Positions 9,474 through 18,697 of a stretch of 64,000 bases of DNA are shown here, piece after piece. The stretch comes from Rhizobiaceae bacterium. GTDB taxonomy: Bacteria > Pseudomonadota > Alphaproteobacteria > Rhizobiales > Rhizobiaceae. The translations under genes and the position numbers were made by a program. Each line of letters opens with the position of its first letter. Within the stretch, counting starts at the first letter, position 1. The stretch lies in contig JARGOX010000001.1 in assembly GCA_029233925.1 (NCBI GenBank), positions 124,001 to 188,000 of the forward strand. Direction: 5' to 3'. Below the pieces are notes generated by a model that was not told the DNA's origin, ran no database searches, and saw nothing but the letters and a program-made list of their open reading frames with translations.

Positions 9474-9836
9474 TCATTGCGGCGCGATATAGCGACCATA
9501 GACCCAGCCTGTCTGCCAATTGTTGGTGCCTGACGGATCGTGCCAGACTTCGCACCAGGTGTAGCGCACCTGGTTGACCTGCAAATGTTTGGGCAATCCG
9601 GCGATGTTTTTCAGGTCGACGCCGTTCATGCAGCGGCCTGTCATGGACAGCGGCGTGCCATTGGGGTAGCCCGCACGGATGGCTGAAGTTGATGATGGCC
9701 ATGCACGCACGTTCAAGACATCATTCCAACTGACATTGGCAACCTCCCAGGCGGCAAATGTATTGGCAGAGACAGGCGCCACGGCGCAGGTGGATGCAAT
9801 AATGATGGCTGCGAGAATACCACGGGACGTTGTCAT
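9474..9836 (-). CDS. Secreted SH3-like (SH3b) domain protein
   Basis: 120 residues. A signal peptide (TTSRGILAAIIIASTCAVAPVSA) is followed by a domain with the bacterial SH3 pattern VLNVRAWPSSTSAIRAGYPNGTPL and a closing WCEVWHDPSGTNNWQTGWVYGRYI, so it probably folds as an SH3b module in the periplasm. Two cysteines could form a disulfide. Such proteins often bind peptidoglycan, but no enzyme domain is attached and the precise role is unknown. Confidence 0.7.
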   Translation of the reverse strand: MTTSRGILAAIIIASTCAVAPVSANTFAAWEVANVSWNDVLNVRAWPSSTSAIRAGYPNGTPLSMTGRCMNGVDLKNIAGLPKHLQVNQVRYTWCEVWHDPSGTNNWQTGWVYGRYIAPQ

Positions 9837-10010
9837 TGATCTGTTCCTCTGTTGCGATCTGATGGTTCGACAATGACCGGTGGGTGCTGAACCTGATCTG
9901 ATCGGTCAATTCATCCTGGGTTCATGCTTGACCTTGAACCATAGTGCCCGGTCCTTTATCTGCGGGTACACGCATAGCAGAAACCATGTCCCGCCACGAA
10001 AGGCAATCTG

Positions 10011-12101
10011 ATGTTCAATGACCTGCCCCCTGCCCCGGTTGCCCGAAAACAAACCGTGAGCGATACGCGCCATGGGATTGAGCGTTCTGATGATTATGCC
10101 TGGCTGAGGGCCGACAATTGGCAGCAGGTTTTCCAGGACCCGTCCCTGCTGGACAAGGATATTCGTGACTATCTGGAAGCTGAAAATGCCTATCAGAAAA
10201 CCGCTATGGCAGACACGGAGCCTTTGCAGAAGATTCTGTTTGAGGAGATGAAGGGGCGTATCAAGCAAGATGATTCATCCGTTCCATCGCCTGATGGCCC
10301 CTTTGCCTATGGCACAAGCTTTGTGACGGGCGGCGAGCAACCGAGGTTTTTCCGGGTACCGCGAAATGGCGGCAGGCAAGAGATTCTGCTCGATGGTGAT
10401 GCGGAGGCCAGCAAGTTTTCCTATTTCCGCCTTTCTTCGGCAAACCACAGCCATGACCATGCTCGGATGATCTGGGGCTATGACGACAAGGGTTCTGAAT
10501 ATTTCAATCTGCGCATTCGCGATCTTGCCAGCGGTGAAGATCTGCCCGATGTGATCGAGAATACCGGTGGCGGTGGCGCTTGGGCGCCGGATGGCAACGG
10601 CTTTTTCTATACGATGCTCGATGAAAACCATCGTCCCTCGAAAGTTTTCTACCACGCGCTTGGCACGGATCAGAAGGACGACAGGCTTGTCTATGAAGAA
10701 ACTGATCCGGGCTTCTTCATGGGCGTTGGCGGCAGCAAGCTGAATGATCTGATCTATATCAACATCCACGACCACGAAACGTCTGAATATCTGATCCTGG
10801 CGGCCGATGACCTGCAAGGGGCTCCAAAACTGGTGGCTGCCCGTGAAACCGGCATTGAATATGACATGCATGAAGCCGGGGACATCTTCTACATTCTGAC
10901 CAACGCGGATGGTGCGGCCGACTACAAGATCGTCCAGGCCCCCAAGCAGACACCGCAGCGGGAAAACTGGCGTGATGTCGTGGCGCACAAGCCCGGCCGT
11001 ATCATCCTCAGTCATACGGTGTTTGCCGACTTTCTCGTCTGGCTCGAGCGCGAAGACGGTCTGCCGCGCATTGTGGTGCACCAGCGCAGTTCCGGCGAAG
11101 AACACTCCATTGCCTTTGACGAGGATGCCTATTCTCTCGGCCTGCAGGGCTCCTTTGAATATGACACCGACGTCATCCGCTTTTCCTATTCGTCCATGAC
11201 AACGCCTTCCCAGCAATATGACTACAACATGCGCACACGCGAGCGCACCCTGCTGAAAACACAGGAAGTGCCTTCAGGGCATGATGCAGGTGACTATGTC
11301 ACACGGCGCGTCATGGCGCCGTCCCATGATGGAGCGCTGGTGCCCGTGACGCTGCTTTACCGCAAGGATACAGCTCTTGATGGTTCGGCTCCCTGCCTGC
11401 TTTACGGATATGGTTCCTACGGAATGACCATTCCGGCATCCTTCAACACCAATTGCCTGTCGCTGGCGGATCGCGGATTTGTCTATGCCATCGCCCATAT
11501 CAGGGGTGGCAAGGACAAGGGTTTTGCCTGGTACGATGCCGGCAGGCGCCAGAACAAGCCCAATACATTTCTCGACTTCATCGCGGCAGCAGAATATCTG
11601 AACGCTGAAAACATCACGTCCTTTGACCGCATCATCGCCGAGGGCGGCTCTGCCGGCGGCATGCTGATGGGCGCCGTCGCCAATATGGCGCCGAACCATT
11701 TCGGGGCGATCATTGCTGCCGTGCCCTTTGTCGATGTGCTGAACACCATGCTGGACGACACTTTGCCGCTGACACCGCCGGAATGGCCGGAATGGGGCAA
11801 TCCGATTACATCGATGAGCGACTATAAGGGCATTGCCGCCTACTCCCCCTATGACAATGTGGTACAGCAGGATTATCCCCCCATCCTGGCAATCGCCGGT
11901 CTCACCGATCCACGTGTCACCTATTGGGAGCCGGCAAAATGGGTGGCAAAGCTCAGGGAAATGAAAACCACAGACGCGCCAGTCTTCCTGAAAACCAATA
12001 TGGATGCTGGCCACGGCGGCGCTTCGGGACGCTTTCAAAGGCTGGAAGAGATTGCCTACGAATATGCATTTGCCCTGAAGGTCGCCGGCAAAATCAGCTA
12101 A
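10011..12101 (+). CDS. ptrB: Oligopeptidase B (S9A prolyl oligopeptidase family)
   Basis: 696 residues, the usual size for oligopeptidase B, a cytoplasmic serine peptidase that cuts short peptides after Arg or Lys. An N-terminal beta-propeller half is followed by an alpha/beta-hydrolase half. The nucleophile is S547 in AEGGSAGGMLMG; the catalytic Asp lies in AGLTDPRVTYWEPAKWVAKL and the His in NMDAGHGGASGRF. The opening DDYAWLRADNWQQV is also typical of the family. Start is the ATG at 10011. The gene is flanked by short intergenic gaps and seems to be monocistronic. Confidence 0.93.
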   Translation: MFNDLPPAPVARKQTVSDTRHGIERSDDYAWLRADNWQQVFQDPSLLDKDIRDYLEAENAYQKTAMADTEPLQKILFEEMKGRIKQDDSSVPSPDGPFAYGTSFVTGGEQPRFFRVPRNGGRQEILLDGDAEASKFSYFRLSSANHSHDHARMIWGYDDKGSEYFNLRIRDLASGEDLPDVIENTGGGGAWAPDGNGFFYTMLDENHRPSKVFYHALGTDQKDDRLVYEETDPGFFMGVGGSKLNDLIYINIHDHETSEYLILAADDLQGAPKLVAARETGIEYDMHEAGDIFYILTNADGAADYKIVQAPKQTPQRENWRDVVAHKPGRIILSHTVFADFLVWLEREDGLPRIVVHQRSSGEEHSIAFDEDAYSLGLQGSFEYDTDVIRFSYSSMTTPSQQYDYNMRTRERTLLKTQEVPSGHDAGDYVTRRVMAPSHDGALVPVTLLYRKDTALDGSAPCLLYGYGSYGMTIPASFNTNCLSLADRGFVYAIAHIRGGKDKGFAWYDAGRRQNKPNTFLDFIAAAEYLNAENITSFDRIIAEGGSAGGMLMGAVANMAPNHFGAIIAAVPFVDVLNTMLDDTLPLTPPEWPEWGNPITSMSDYKGIAAYSPYDNVVQQDYPPILAIAGLTDPRVTYWEPAKWVAKLREMKTTDAPVFLKTNMDAGHGGASGRFQRLEEIAYEYAFALKVAGKIS

Positions 12102-12114
12102 ATGCGTTTGCAAC

Positions 12115-12147
12115 GCCGGGCGGACAGCAAAAAACCGTCCGTCCGGC
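12115..12147 (+). terminator. Possible terminator hairpin after ptrB
   Basis: GCCGG-g-CGGAC pairs with GTCCG-t-CCGGC around an A-rich 11-base loop, 14 bases after the ptrB stop. The stem is strong but the following T run is weak (AATTTC), so termination is likely but not certain. Confidence 0.5.
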
Positions 12148-12251
12148 AATTTCGGGACTGGACCCGTCCGCCATGCCCGCTATAACAGGATTCAAATACT
12201 CAAGTTTATTGGCCCATCCGTCAGGAAGGTGCCCATCTGGAGCCTGTACAT

Positions 12252-13049
12252 ATGAATATGCCTGAAAAACCAGCGATCAAAACCGCTCGAAAAACCCGTA
12301 TTCTGGAAGTCCTGCGCAGCACAAGGCTGACTCCTTCCATGCAACGGGTCACTTTGGGTGGCACCGACCTGTCGGGCTTTCCCCTCGGGCAGGAAGGCAA
12401 TTATATCAAGTTGATGATACCACCGGCCGGTACATCCATGGTGAATTTCCGCACCGCGCTGGAAAACGGAGACAAGAACGCACCCCGGCGAACCTATACG
12501 GTGCGTCATCATCGTCCGGCCGACAATGAGCTGGATGTGGATTTTGTCGTGCATGAAGGCGGCGGCCCCGCCTGCAACTGGGCTTTGGCAGCGCAATCCG
12601 GTGATTGTGTCGGCGTTGGCGGTCCTGGTCCGATAAAATTCCCGGACCACAAGGCCGGATGGTTCCTGTTCGGCGCTGACATGAGCGCCCTACCGGCAGC
12701 GGCGGCAGCGCTTGAAGACCTGCCGAAAAATGCTGTTGGTCACGCCGTGTTCGAAATCACCTGCGAAGATGATATCCAGGAGGTGAACGCCCCTGATGGC
12801 ATCGAGATTCACTGGCTCATCCATGACCACCCGCATACAAGCAGCACGCAGCAACTGGATTTTTTCAAGGCTCTGACCTGGCCCGATGCCGCACCAGGCG
12901 TGTTTGTCGCCGGCGAATTCACTGCCGTTGCCGGCTTGCGAGCCTACCTGCTGGATGAAAAGGGCCTGGACAAGCGGTCAATCTATGTCAGCTCCTACTG
13001 GAAAATCGGCCTTGTCGAAGATGAGCATCGTATTGCCAAGAATAGCTAG
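12252..13049 (+). CDS. Siderophore-interacting protein (FAD-binding ferric reductase)
   Basis: 265 residues. The order is an N-terminal FAD-binding beta-barrel (RRTYTVRHH, the flavin motif RxYTxR) and a C-terminal SIP domain (LFGADMSALPAAAAALEDLP, VFVAGEFTAVAGLRAYL, SSYWKIG). This matches the ViuB/YqjH family, cytoplasmic enzymes that reduce ferric-siderophore complexes to free the iron. No siderophore receptor or Fur box is evident beside it. A GGAG at about 12239 supports the ATG at 12252; the second ATG at 12258 is possible. Confidence 0.88.
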   Translation: MNMPEKPAIKTARKTRILEVLRSTRLTPSMQRVTLGGTDLSGFPLGQEGNYIKLMIPPAGTSMVNFRTALENGDKNAPRRTYTVRHHRPADNELDVDFVVHEGGGPACNWALAAQSGDCVGVGGPGPIKFPDHKAGWFLFGADMSALPAAAAALEDLPKNAVGHAVFEITCEDDIQEVNAPDGIEIHWLIHDHPHTSSTQQLDFFKALTWPDAAPGVFVAGEFTAVAGLRAYLLDEKGLDKRSIYVSSYWKIGLVEDEHRIAKNS

Positions 13050-13379
13050 AGTATGTCGGGCTTCGCATGTTCCCACGGTCGCCCTGGCAGGGATTGTCAG
13101 GGCTGCCGCAACGCCGTCGGCGCAGCGATTTTCCCAACACAACTACTCAATTTGGAAAATATTTACACTTGATAATAAGATGAAAAATTACGAATACTAC
13201 AAAAATAACAATATATTACAATATATACTTAAAATTTAAATCAAAAAAAGAAAAATTGTAAATGCAATTTATTTACGTGTATTTCGCATTGATACCGTCT
13301 ATTGAACAGTGATATTTAATGCGGCCCTTGCCTTTTCAGACATAGCTGGTGCCATCGCTATCGCAGAAAGGGTGATCCA
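13050..13379. other. AT-rich intergenic gap, no gene
   Basis: The second half (about 13140-13320) is strikingly AT-rich compared with both sides and has no convincing frame. It probably holds the promoter of the following small gene and perhaps binding sites for AT-preferring proteins such as MucR; I see no clear operator. Confidence 0.5.
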
Positions 13380-13742
13380 ATGACCAGAAAGAATGATTCC
13401 GGCAAGAAGCCGGATGACGCTCGGGCGCAACTCGAATCAAAAAAATCGGAACTGGAGGCACTGCGCCGTCAGGTCGAGGAGCTGGAACAGGCCGCGAATT
13501 CTGCCGAGCAGGGCGGGGACGGCAGCACCAGGCGCCATGTTCTTCAGGCTGTCTGGGCCGCACCGGTGATCATGTCCGTCAACCTGCCCAACGCCGTTTT
13601 CGCGCAAAACGCCGTGAGTCCTGTCAGTATGCCTGCTCCGACGGAAGCGGCGCCAACGGGCACACCCGCACCCACGCGGAGACCCAGAGCAGGCGCACCC
13701 ACACGGCCTCCCTCACAGTTGCCCGCGCCCACGAATCCTTAA
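13380..13742 (+). CDS. Small exported protein with coiled coil and Pro/Thr-rich tail
   Basis: 120 residues, no family recognised. Residues 1-40 are charged and predicted coiled coil (ALESKKSELEALRRQVEELEQ). Then comes a twin-arginine-like signal placed unusually far in: STRRHVLQAVWAAPVIMSVNLPNAVFAQ, followed by a low-complexity tail rich in Pro, Thr and Ala. The layout resembles small proteins in which an RR signal precedes a Pro-rich exported tail. Export by Tat is an inference. ATG at 13380 has a GGGTGAT upstream. Confidence 0.6.
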   Translation: MTRKNDSGKKPDDARAQLESKKSELEALRRQVEELEQAANSAEQGGDGSTRRHVLQAVWAAPVIMSVNLPNAVFAQNAVSPVSMPAPTEAAPTGTPAPTRRPRAGAPTRPPSQLPAPTNP

Positions 13743-13913
13743 ACTTGCGGATAAGGTTTCATCGACCGAAGCGATCCTGGTTGCAGGCAAAAGCGCATTG
13801 TCTTCGCTTGAAAAATGCGATGATTTGCACGGTTCCTGGTCTTTGCGTATGAACTTGCCGGAAAAGCTTTTGTGGCTTTCGAACACACGTTGGAACAGCC
13901 GGACCCATGCAGA

Positions 13914-14834
13914 TCAATAACCGTTCGAATGGCCGGGAATGGCCTTGAGATAGGCGCTGATCGCCTCACGGTCTTCCGCCGGTATGCGGGCGATGTTCTG
14001 CTGGACATCGACCATTGATCCGCCGGCGGAATCATACTCCGGGGTAAAGCCGCTCTCCAGATAATAGGCGATATCGGTGGCGCTCCAGTCCTTGATGGAG
14101 CCAAGCGGCGTGATGTTGGGAATAATCCCCTTGCCGTCCGGGTTTTTTGCACCGGAAAGCCAGGCATCCAGTTGAAGACCACCAATCAACGTGCGCGGCG
14201 TATGACATTCACCGCAATGGCCCGGACCTTCCACCAGATATTGGCCGCGCAAAATCTGTTCATTGGAGGTATTCAGTTTCACCACCGAACCTTCCTTCAG
14301 ATAAAGAAATTTCCACAGGCCGAGGGCCCGCCTGATGTTGAAGGGAAATCCCAATGCGTGTTGCGGAGCCACATTGCTGCTGGCTGGCAGCGTCTGCATG
14401 AAACCCCACAGGTCATTGATGTCAGCCATGCTGATGCGCGTGTAGGACGTATAGGGAAATGAGGGGTAAAGATGCTCGCCCTTCGGCCCCACGCCCCTTT
14501 TCATGGCATTGGCAAATTCACGGAGCGACCAGCCACCAATGCCGGCATTGGGGTCGGTTGATATGTTGGGCGGATAAAAATCGCCAAAATCGCTTTTCAG
14601 CGCCGCGCCGCCGGACAGCACCAGCTTATCATCACCCTTGGCCTCTGCCGGGCTGTGACAGGAAGCGCATCCCCCGGTCCAGAAGAGATCTTGACCACGG
14701 GCAAGATCGGGATCCTGCAATTTGTCAAAGGCGCTGTCGGCAAGCAGGGAAGGAGCAGACAGCCACCACAGGAAGACCGCGACAAAAGCGGCAAGGACCA
14801 ATCCGGTGACAAATAATTTGCGAATCACGGCCAA
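13914..14834 (-). CDS. Diheme c-type cytochrome, membrane anchored
   Basis: 306 residues. An uncleaved N-terminal helix (LFVTGLVLAAFVAVFLWWL) is followed by two cytochrome c domains with heme sites CASCH (residues 56-60) and CGECH (207-211). It resembles the cytochrome subunits of periplasmic dehydrogenases such as alcohol or aldose dehydrogenase, but these usually have three hemes and a neighbouring catalytic subunit; here neither is present. It may pass electrons to a terminal oxidase for an unlinked dehydrogenase. Convergent with the preceding gene. Confidence 0.88.
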   Translation of the reverse strand: MAVIRKLFVTGLVLAAFVAVFLWWLSAPSLLADSAFDKLQDPDLARGQDLFWTGGCASCHSPAEAKGDDKLVLSGGAALKSDFGDFYPPNISTDPNAGIGGWSLREFANAMKRGVGPKGEHLYPSFPYTSYTRISMADINDLWGFMQTLPASSNVAPQHALGFPFNIRRALGLWKFLYLKEGSVVKLNTSNEQILRGQYLVEGPGHCGECHTPRTLIGGLQLDAWLSGAKNPDGKGIIPNITPLGSIKDWSATDIAYYLESGFTPEYDSAGGSMVDVQQNIARIPAEDREAISAYLKAIPGHSNGY

Positions 14835-14925
14835 TACCTCATTAAAAATGCTGCTTGCAGCGCAGTAGAGCGGACAGTGCGCGTCTTTTCAACAAAATCA
14901 AAAGTGATGGAAGACATGTGCGCAC

Positions 14926-14953
14926 AAAAAAGCCCCGGGCACGCCGAGGCTTT
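14926..14953 (-). terminator. Intrinsic terminator of sodB
   Basis: On the minus strand, AAAGCCTCGG pairs with CCGGGGCTTT over a short loop and is followed by a T run. It starts 24 bases after the sodB stop. Confidence 0.8.
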
Positions 14954-14977
14954 CTTGAATTTCATTGGAACGCAAGC

Positions 14978-15574
14978 TTAAGCAGCTTCGTACATTTCCA
15001 GCACGTAGTCCCAGTTGATCAGATTGTCGACAAAGGCTTCCAGATATTTTGGACGCGCATTGCGATAGTCTATGTAATAGGAATGTTCCCAGACATCGAC
15101 GCCGAGGATCGGTGAGGCACCATGCACCAATGGATTTTCGCCATTGGGTGTCTTCATGATCTCCAGCTTGCCGCCCTTGACAGCCAGCCAGGCCCAACCG
15201 GAGCCGAATTGTGTCATGCCGGCATTGACAAAATCAGCCTTGAACTTGTCATAGCCGCCCAGATCGGAGTCAATTGCTGCGGACAGCTTGCCAGGTAGTG
15301 ACGTGCCGCCACCGCCCTTTTTCATCCATTTCCAGAAGTGAACATGGTTGTAATGCTGAGCGGCATTGTTGAACAGACCGGCGTTCTTGCCAAAAGACTG
15401 GCGCACGACCTCTTCCAGCGAAAGGCCATCCATGCCCGCATCCGCTGCAAGCTTGTTGCCATTGTCGACATAGGCCTTGTGATGCTTGTCGTGGTGGTAT
15501 TCGAGCGTCTCGCGCGACATATAGGGCGCAAGTGCTTCATAGTCGTAGGGCAGGTCTGGCAGTTGAAAAGCCAT
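14978..15574 (-). CDS. sodB: Superoxide dismutase (Fe/Mn family)
   Basis: 198 residues, the usual length. SodB converts superoxide to peroxide and oxygen in the cytoplasm. Metal ligands are recognisable: H27 in LEYHHDKHHKAYVDN, the His of AAQHYNHVHFWKWM, and the Asp and His of DVWEHSYYIDYRNARP. Sequence fits the alphaproteobacterial iron-type enzyme, although Fe versus Mn cannot be fixed by eye. A strong AAGGAG-like site lies just before the ATG at 15574, and a terminator follows the gene, so it is probably monocistronic. Confidence 0.95.
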   Translation of the reverse strand: MAFQLPDLPYDYEALAPYMSRETLEYHHDKHHKAYVDNGNKLAADAGMDGLSLEEVVRQSFGKNAGLFNNAAQHYNHVHFWKWMKKGGGGTSLPGKLSAAIDSDLGGYDKFKADFVNAGMTQFGSGWAWLAVKGGKLEIMKTPNGENPLVHGASPILGVDVWEHSYYIDYRNARPKYLEAFVDNLINWDYVLEMYEAA

Positions 15575-15745
15575 ATCGCTCTCCTTTTCCGGTGTTCAGC
15601 CAATTAATCATGTGGTTCGGGTGGAACATATGCCTGACGTGTGTCGGCGGCAAGGCATCAAAGCGGTAATTTTTGGTCTCCTGGCGATTAGAGCCCCTCG
15701 CCTGCCAGGTGAATAATTGAAAGACAATGGGCTCAACAGGCAAAA

Positions 15746-16624
15746 TCAGATGATTGGGCCGGAATGGGCCCACTCCCAATAGAGTTCACGCGCCTTGCGG
15801 GCAACGGGACCGGCCTGCAGATCGCGCTCCTCGATCTTGATGATCGGAACGACCTTGGAGTGATTGCCGGTTGAAAATATCTCGTCCGCGCTCATGAAAT
15901 CGGACACGAGAAGCCGCTTTTCCACGACCTCCATTCCAGCCTCCCGCAGCAGATTCAAAATACGCGCGCGGGTAATGCCGGAAAGAAACGTGCCGTTTTC
16001 CGCTGGCGTGAACACCACCCCGTCCTTGACCATGAAGATATTGGAGGAACCGGTTTCAGCAACATTGCCGAGCATGTCGAGGACCAGGGCGTTGTCAAAA
16101 CCGCGCGATTTTGCTTCCAGGATGGATCGGCCATTGTTCGGATAAAGACAGCCACTCTTGGCATTGGTCGGCATGGTTTCGGCCGTCGGCCTGCGGAAAG
16201 GCGATACCGTTACCGAAAAACCCTTGGACTCCAGCATCGGCGCCTCATAGAGGCAAAGGCAAAAACGTGTCGATTCCGGATCGGCCGGCACCGACATGTA
16301 GCCACCATGCTCAGCCCAATACATCGGCCGGATATAGACGGCTGTCTTGCCGTCGAATTTTTTCAGTCCCTCATGCGCCAGCTTGACGATGGCGTCGGCT
16401 GCCATGGTGGGTTTCAGACCGAGCGCGCGGGCCGAATCATTGACGCGGGTGCAATGGCGATCGAGATCCGGGGCAACGTTTTCAAACCAACGGGCACCGT
16501 CAAACACGGACGTACCAAGCCACATGGCGTGTGAACGGGGTCCCAGAAGCGGGACGTTGCCCTCGTGCCAATCACCCTCCACATAGGTCCAGGTGATGGT
16601 TTGCGCACTGGTATTCACGGTCAT
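15746..16624 (-). CDS. ilvE: Class IV aminotransferase (branched-chain type)
   Basis: About 292 residues from the ATG at 16624 (MTVNTSAQTITW); the frame is open 46 codons further up but without family similarity. PLP-dependent fold type IV: the Schiff-base lysine is in TNAKSGCLYPNN, and GNVAETGSSNIFMVKDG and TFLSGITRARIL are the standard blocks of branched-chain aminotransferases. It probably moves amino groups between Leu/Ile/Val and 2-oxoglutarate. Paralogues with other substrates (D-amino acids, 4-amino-4-deoxychorismate) share this fold, so substrate is inferred. Confidence 0.85.
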   Translation of the reverse strand: MTVNTSAQTITWTYVEGDWHEGNVPLLGPRSHAMWLGTSVFDGARWFENVAPDLDRHCTRVNDSARALGLKPTMAADAIVKLAHEGLKKFDGKTAVYIRPMYWAEHGGYMSVPADPESTRFCLCLYEAPMLESKGFSVTVSPFRRPTAETMPTNAKSGCLYPNNGRSILEAKSRGFDNALVLDMLGNVAETGSSNIFMVKDGVVFTPAENGTFLSGITRARILNLLREAGMEVVEKRLLVSDFMSADEIFSTGNHSKVVPIIKIEERDLQAGPVARKARELYWEWAHSGPII

Positions 16625-16931
16625 GACTGTTTCCTCAAAATGGATTGACCTCTCCGGGTTGCTCCAGAGATCAAAGCTGATCCATGCACTGAAAGTGATT
16701 GTCGATGCAAGGTCAAGGGACCAGGGATGGACCTGTTGTCTCAGGTGGCCTTTCAGCGGCACGTTCGCAGGCTACCATCTCTTGTCGGCGAACCGCGTCA
16801 CCGGGTTGACACAGACAGGTCCCCATCTGTGTGTCTCAATGCTTTGCTACTGCCTGAAACATGCGCAGCATGCCCTTGACGCAGACGGCGCGCCAGAACA
16901 TGCTGCAGTGCACGATGAAAGGACACATATC
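16625..16931. other. Divergent promoter region
   Basis: About 300 bases between the divergent aminotransferase and dehalogenase genes. Both must be promoted from here. I see no strong inverted repeat and no separate gene. Confidence 0.45.
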
Positions 16932-17594
16932 ATGCCGCCCGCTACGCAACACGAGGCCTATGTTTTTGATGCCTATGGCACGCTCTTCGATGTTCATGCG
17001 GCTGTGCGCCGCCATGCCTCGGATATCGGACCGGATGGCCCGCTGCTGTCGGAAATATGGCGCAACAAACAACTGGAATATTCCTGGGTCCGCTCACTGA
17101 TGGGTCCCTATGTGGATTTCTGGAAGCTGACCGAACAGGCGCTCGACTTTGCGCTTGAACGTGTCCCGTCCGTCGCCCCGTCGCACCGCGATACCCTGCT
17201 GGAAGCCTATTGGAAACTCGATTGCTATGAGGAGGTCCCGACTGTTCTCAAGGCTCTGAAGGATCAAGGCGCAAAACTTGCCATCCTGTCCAATGGTTCC
17301 AGGGAAATGCTCGAATCGGCCGTGCGCAATGCGGCACTGGATACTGTTCTTGACGATATTTTCTCTGTTGAAGATGTCGGAACATTCAAGCCGGCGCCTG
17401 GCGTCTACGAGATGGCCACCACGGCCTACCGGCTCTATCCCAACGCCATTTCATTTCAATCGTCCAATCGATGGGACATTGCCGGCGCCAGCAAATTCGG
17501 TTTCAGGACGGTGTGGATCAATCGCGCATCCAATCCGGACGAATATCTGGATTTTCCACCGGATGTTGTTCTTCCCAGTCTGCAGCAATTGTAA
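16932..17594 (+). CDS. Haloacid dehalogenase, type II
   Basis: 220 residues of the HAD superfamily. Motif I is YVFDAYGTLFDVHA (nucleophilic Asp), motif II ILSNGSREML, motif III FKPAPGVYE, and motif IV SSNRWDIAGASKFGF, together matching L-2-haloacid dehalogenases, which hydrolyse L-2-haloalkanoates to D-2-hydroxyacids. Start set at the ATG at 16932 because GAAAGGA lies nine bases upstream; an open frame extends further up without similarity. The physiological substrate in this organism is unknown. Confidence 0.88.
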   Translation: MPPATQHEAYVFDAYGTLFDVHAAVRRHASDIGPDGPLLSEIWRNKQLEYSWVRSLMGPYVDFWKLTEQALDFALERVPSVAPSHRDTLLEAYWKLDCYEEVPTVLKALKDQGAKLAILSNGSREMLESAVRNAALDTVLDDIFSVEDVGTFKPAPGVYEMATTAYRLYPNAISFQSSNRWDIAGASKFGFRTVWINRASNPDEYLDFPPDVVLPSLQQL

Positions 17595-17649
17595 TCGGCC
17601 ACCCAGATCCCCGGCAGCACCATATCCGGGCATTGACTTCATCGCCCAT

Positions 17650-17680
17650 CTCCATATGTTGACAAAAGCAACATATGGAG
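17650..17680. promoter_or_regulatory. Perfect 12-bp inverted repeat, operator of the MarR gene
   Basis: CTCCATATGTTG (17650-17661), seven-base spacer, then its exact complement CAACATATGGAG (17669-17680). It ends ten bases before the GTG start of the MarR-GNAT gene and overlaps a TTGACA hexamer (17659-17664) that could be a -35 box. This is the expected place and shape for a MarR autoregulatory operator. Confidence 0.85.
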
Positions 17681-17690
17681 ATTTGTCACA

Positions 17691-18641
17691 GTGAACGATC
17701 ATACAGGCAGCATGGTTGGTGATGCGGATATTGCATCGGTGCGGCAATTCAACCGCTTTCATACACGCCTGGTAGGGGCATTGAATGACCGCATGCTGGC
17801 CTCGGACTACACGTTGCAACAGGTGCGTATCCTTTATGAGATTGCCAGCGCACGGCCTGATGCCCCACCTTCGGCGCGCGAGCTTGGTGTTATCCTGCGC
17901 ATGGACACGGGCTATCTCAGCCGTCTGGTGTCCGGTCTGGAAAACGATGGTTTGATCACAAGAATGCCATCGCCCGACAATGCCAAACGGCTTGCCCTGA
18001 CGCTGACCGAAAAGGGCCGCGCGGTATTCAGCGACCTGAATGCCGCTTCGGCTCAGGAGGTGGCCGCACTCCTTGCCCCCCTGTCGGACATCGAGCGCGG
18101 CAAGCTCACAGCCGCAATGGGCCGCATCCGACGGTTGCTTGGCGATGCTGGTCTCGGTGAGAGAAGCTACACGCTTCGCGATCCCGGACCCGGCGACATG
18201 GGCTGGATCGTGCACCAGCATGCCATCCTCTATCATCAGGAATATGGACTGGACTCGACTTTCGAGGCACTGGTGGCCGAGATCGTCGGGAATTTTGTCA
18301 ACCATTTCATCCCGGAAAAGGAACGGTGCTGGGTGGCAGAGATGGAGGGTGAGGTTGTCGGTTCGGTCTTCGTCGTGCGTCAGGACGATGAGACGGCCAA
18401 GCTGCGCCTTCTCTATGTAGATGCGTCGGCGCGCGGCCTGGGACTGGGTTGGCGTCTGGTGGATGAAGCCGTGCGCTTTGCCCGGTCCAAAGGCTACAAG
18501 CGGATGGTTCTTTGGACAAATGATGTGCTGGTATCAGCCCGCCGGATTTATCAGGCGGCCGGATTTGAATTGCTGGAGGAAGAGCCGCATCACAGTTTCG
18601 GCAAGGATCTGGTCGGCCAGACCTGGGGCCGCGACCTGTGA
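17691..18641 (+). CDS. MarR regulator fused to GNAT acetyltransferase
   Basis: 316 residues. Residues 1-150 are a MarR winged helix-turn-helix (LGVILRMDTGYLSRLVSGLENDGLITRMPSPDNAKRLALTLTEKG), and 160-316 a GNAT N-acetyltransferase with the acetyl-CoA loop DASARGLGLGWRLVDEAVRFAR. Such bifunctional proteins are common in alphaproteobacteria and probably sense a small molecule or control their own promoter. Start is a GTG directly after the perfect palindrome. Substrate of the acetyltransferase is unknown. Confidence 0.92.
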   Translation: MNDHTGSMVGDADIASVRQFNRFHTRLVGALNDRMLASDYTLQQVRILYEIASARPDAPPSARELGVILRMDTGYLSRLVSGLENDGLITRMPSPDNAKRLALTLTEKGRAVFSDLNAASAQEVAALLAPLSDIERGKLTAAMGRIRRLLGDAGLGERSYTLRDPGPGDMGWIVHQHAILYHQEYGLDSTFEALVAEIVGNFVNHFIPEKERCWVAEMEGEVVGSVFVVRQDDETAKLRLLYVDASARGLGLGWRLVDEAVRFARSKGYKRMVLWTNDVLVSARRIYQAAGFELLEEEPHHSFGKDLVGQTWGRDL

Positions 18642-18648
18642 ATCCGGC

Positions 18649-18683
18649 ACCTCTGCCCGCCACTGGGGGGACAGAGGTTTTTA
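18649..18683 (+). terminator. Intrinsic terminator of the MarR-GNAT gene
   Basis: ACCTCTG pairs with CAGAGGT, with extra C/G pairs inside, and is followed by TTTTTAT. It begins eight bases after the stop codon. Confidence 0.75.
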
Positions 18684-18697
18684 TGCAGACGGCTGGA

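Noticed and set aside
11274-12149. A 291-codon minus-strand frame in ptrB
   Set aside because: Antisense shadow of the well-conserved C-terminal half of oligopeptidase B.
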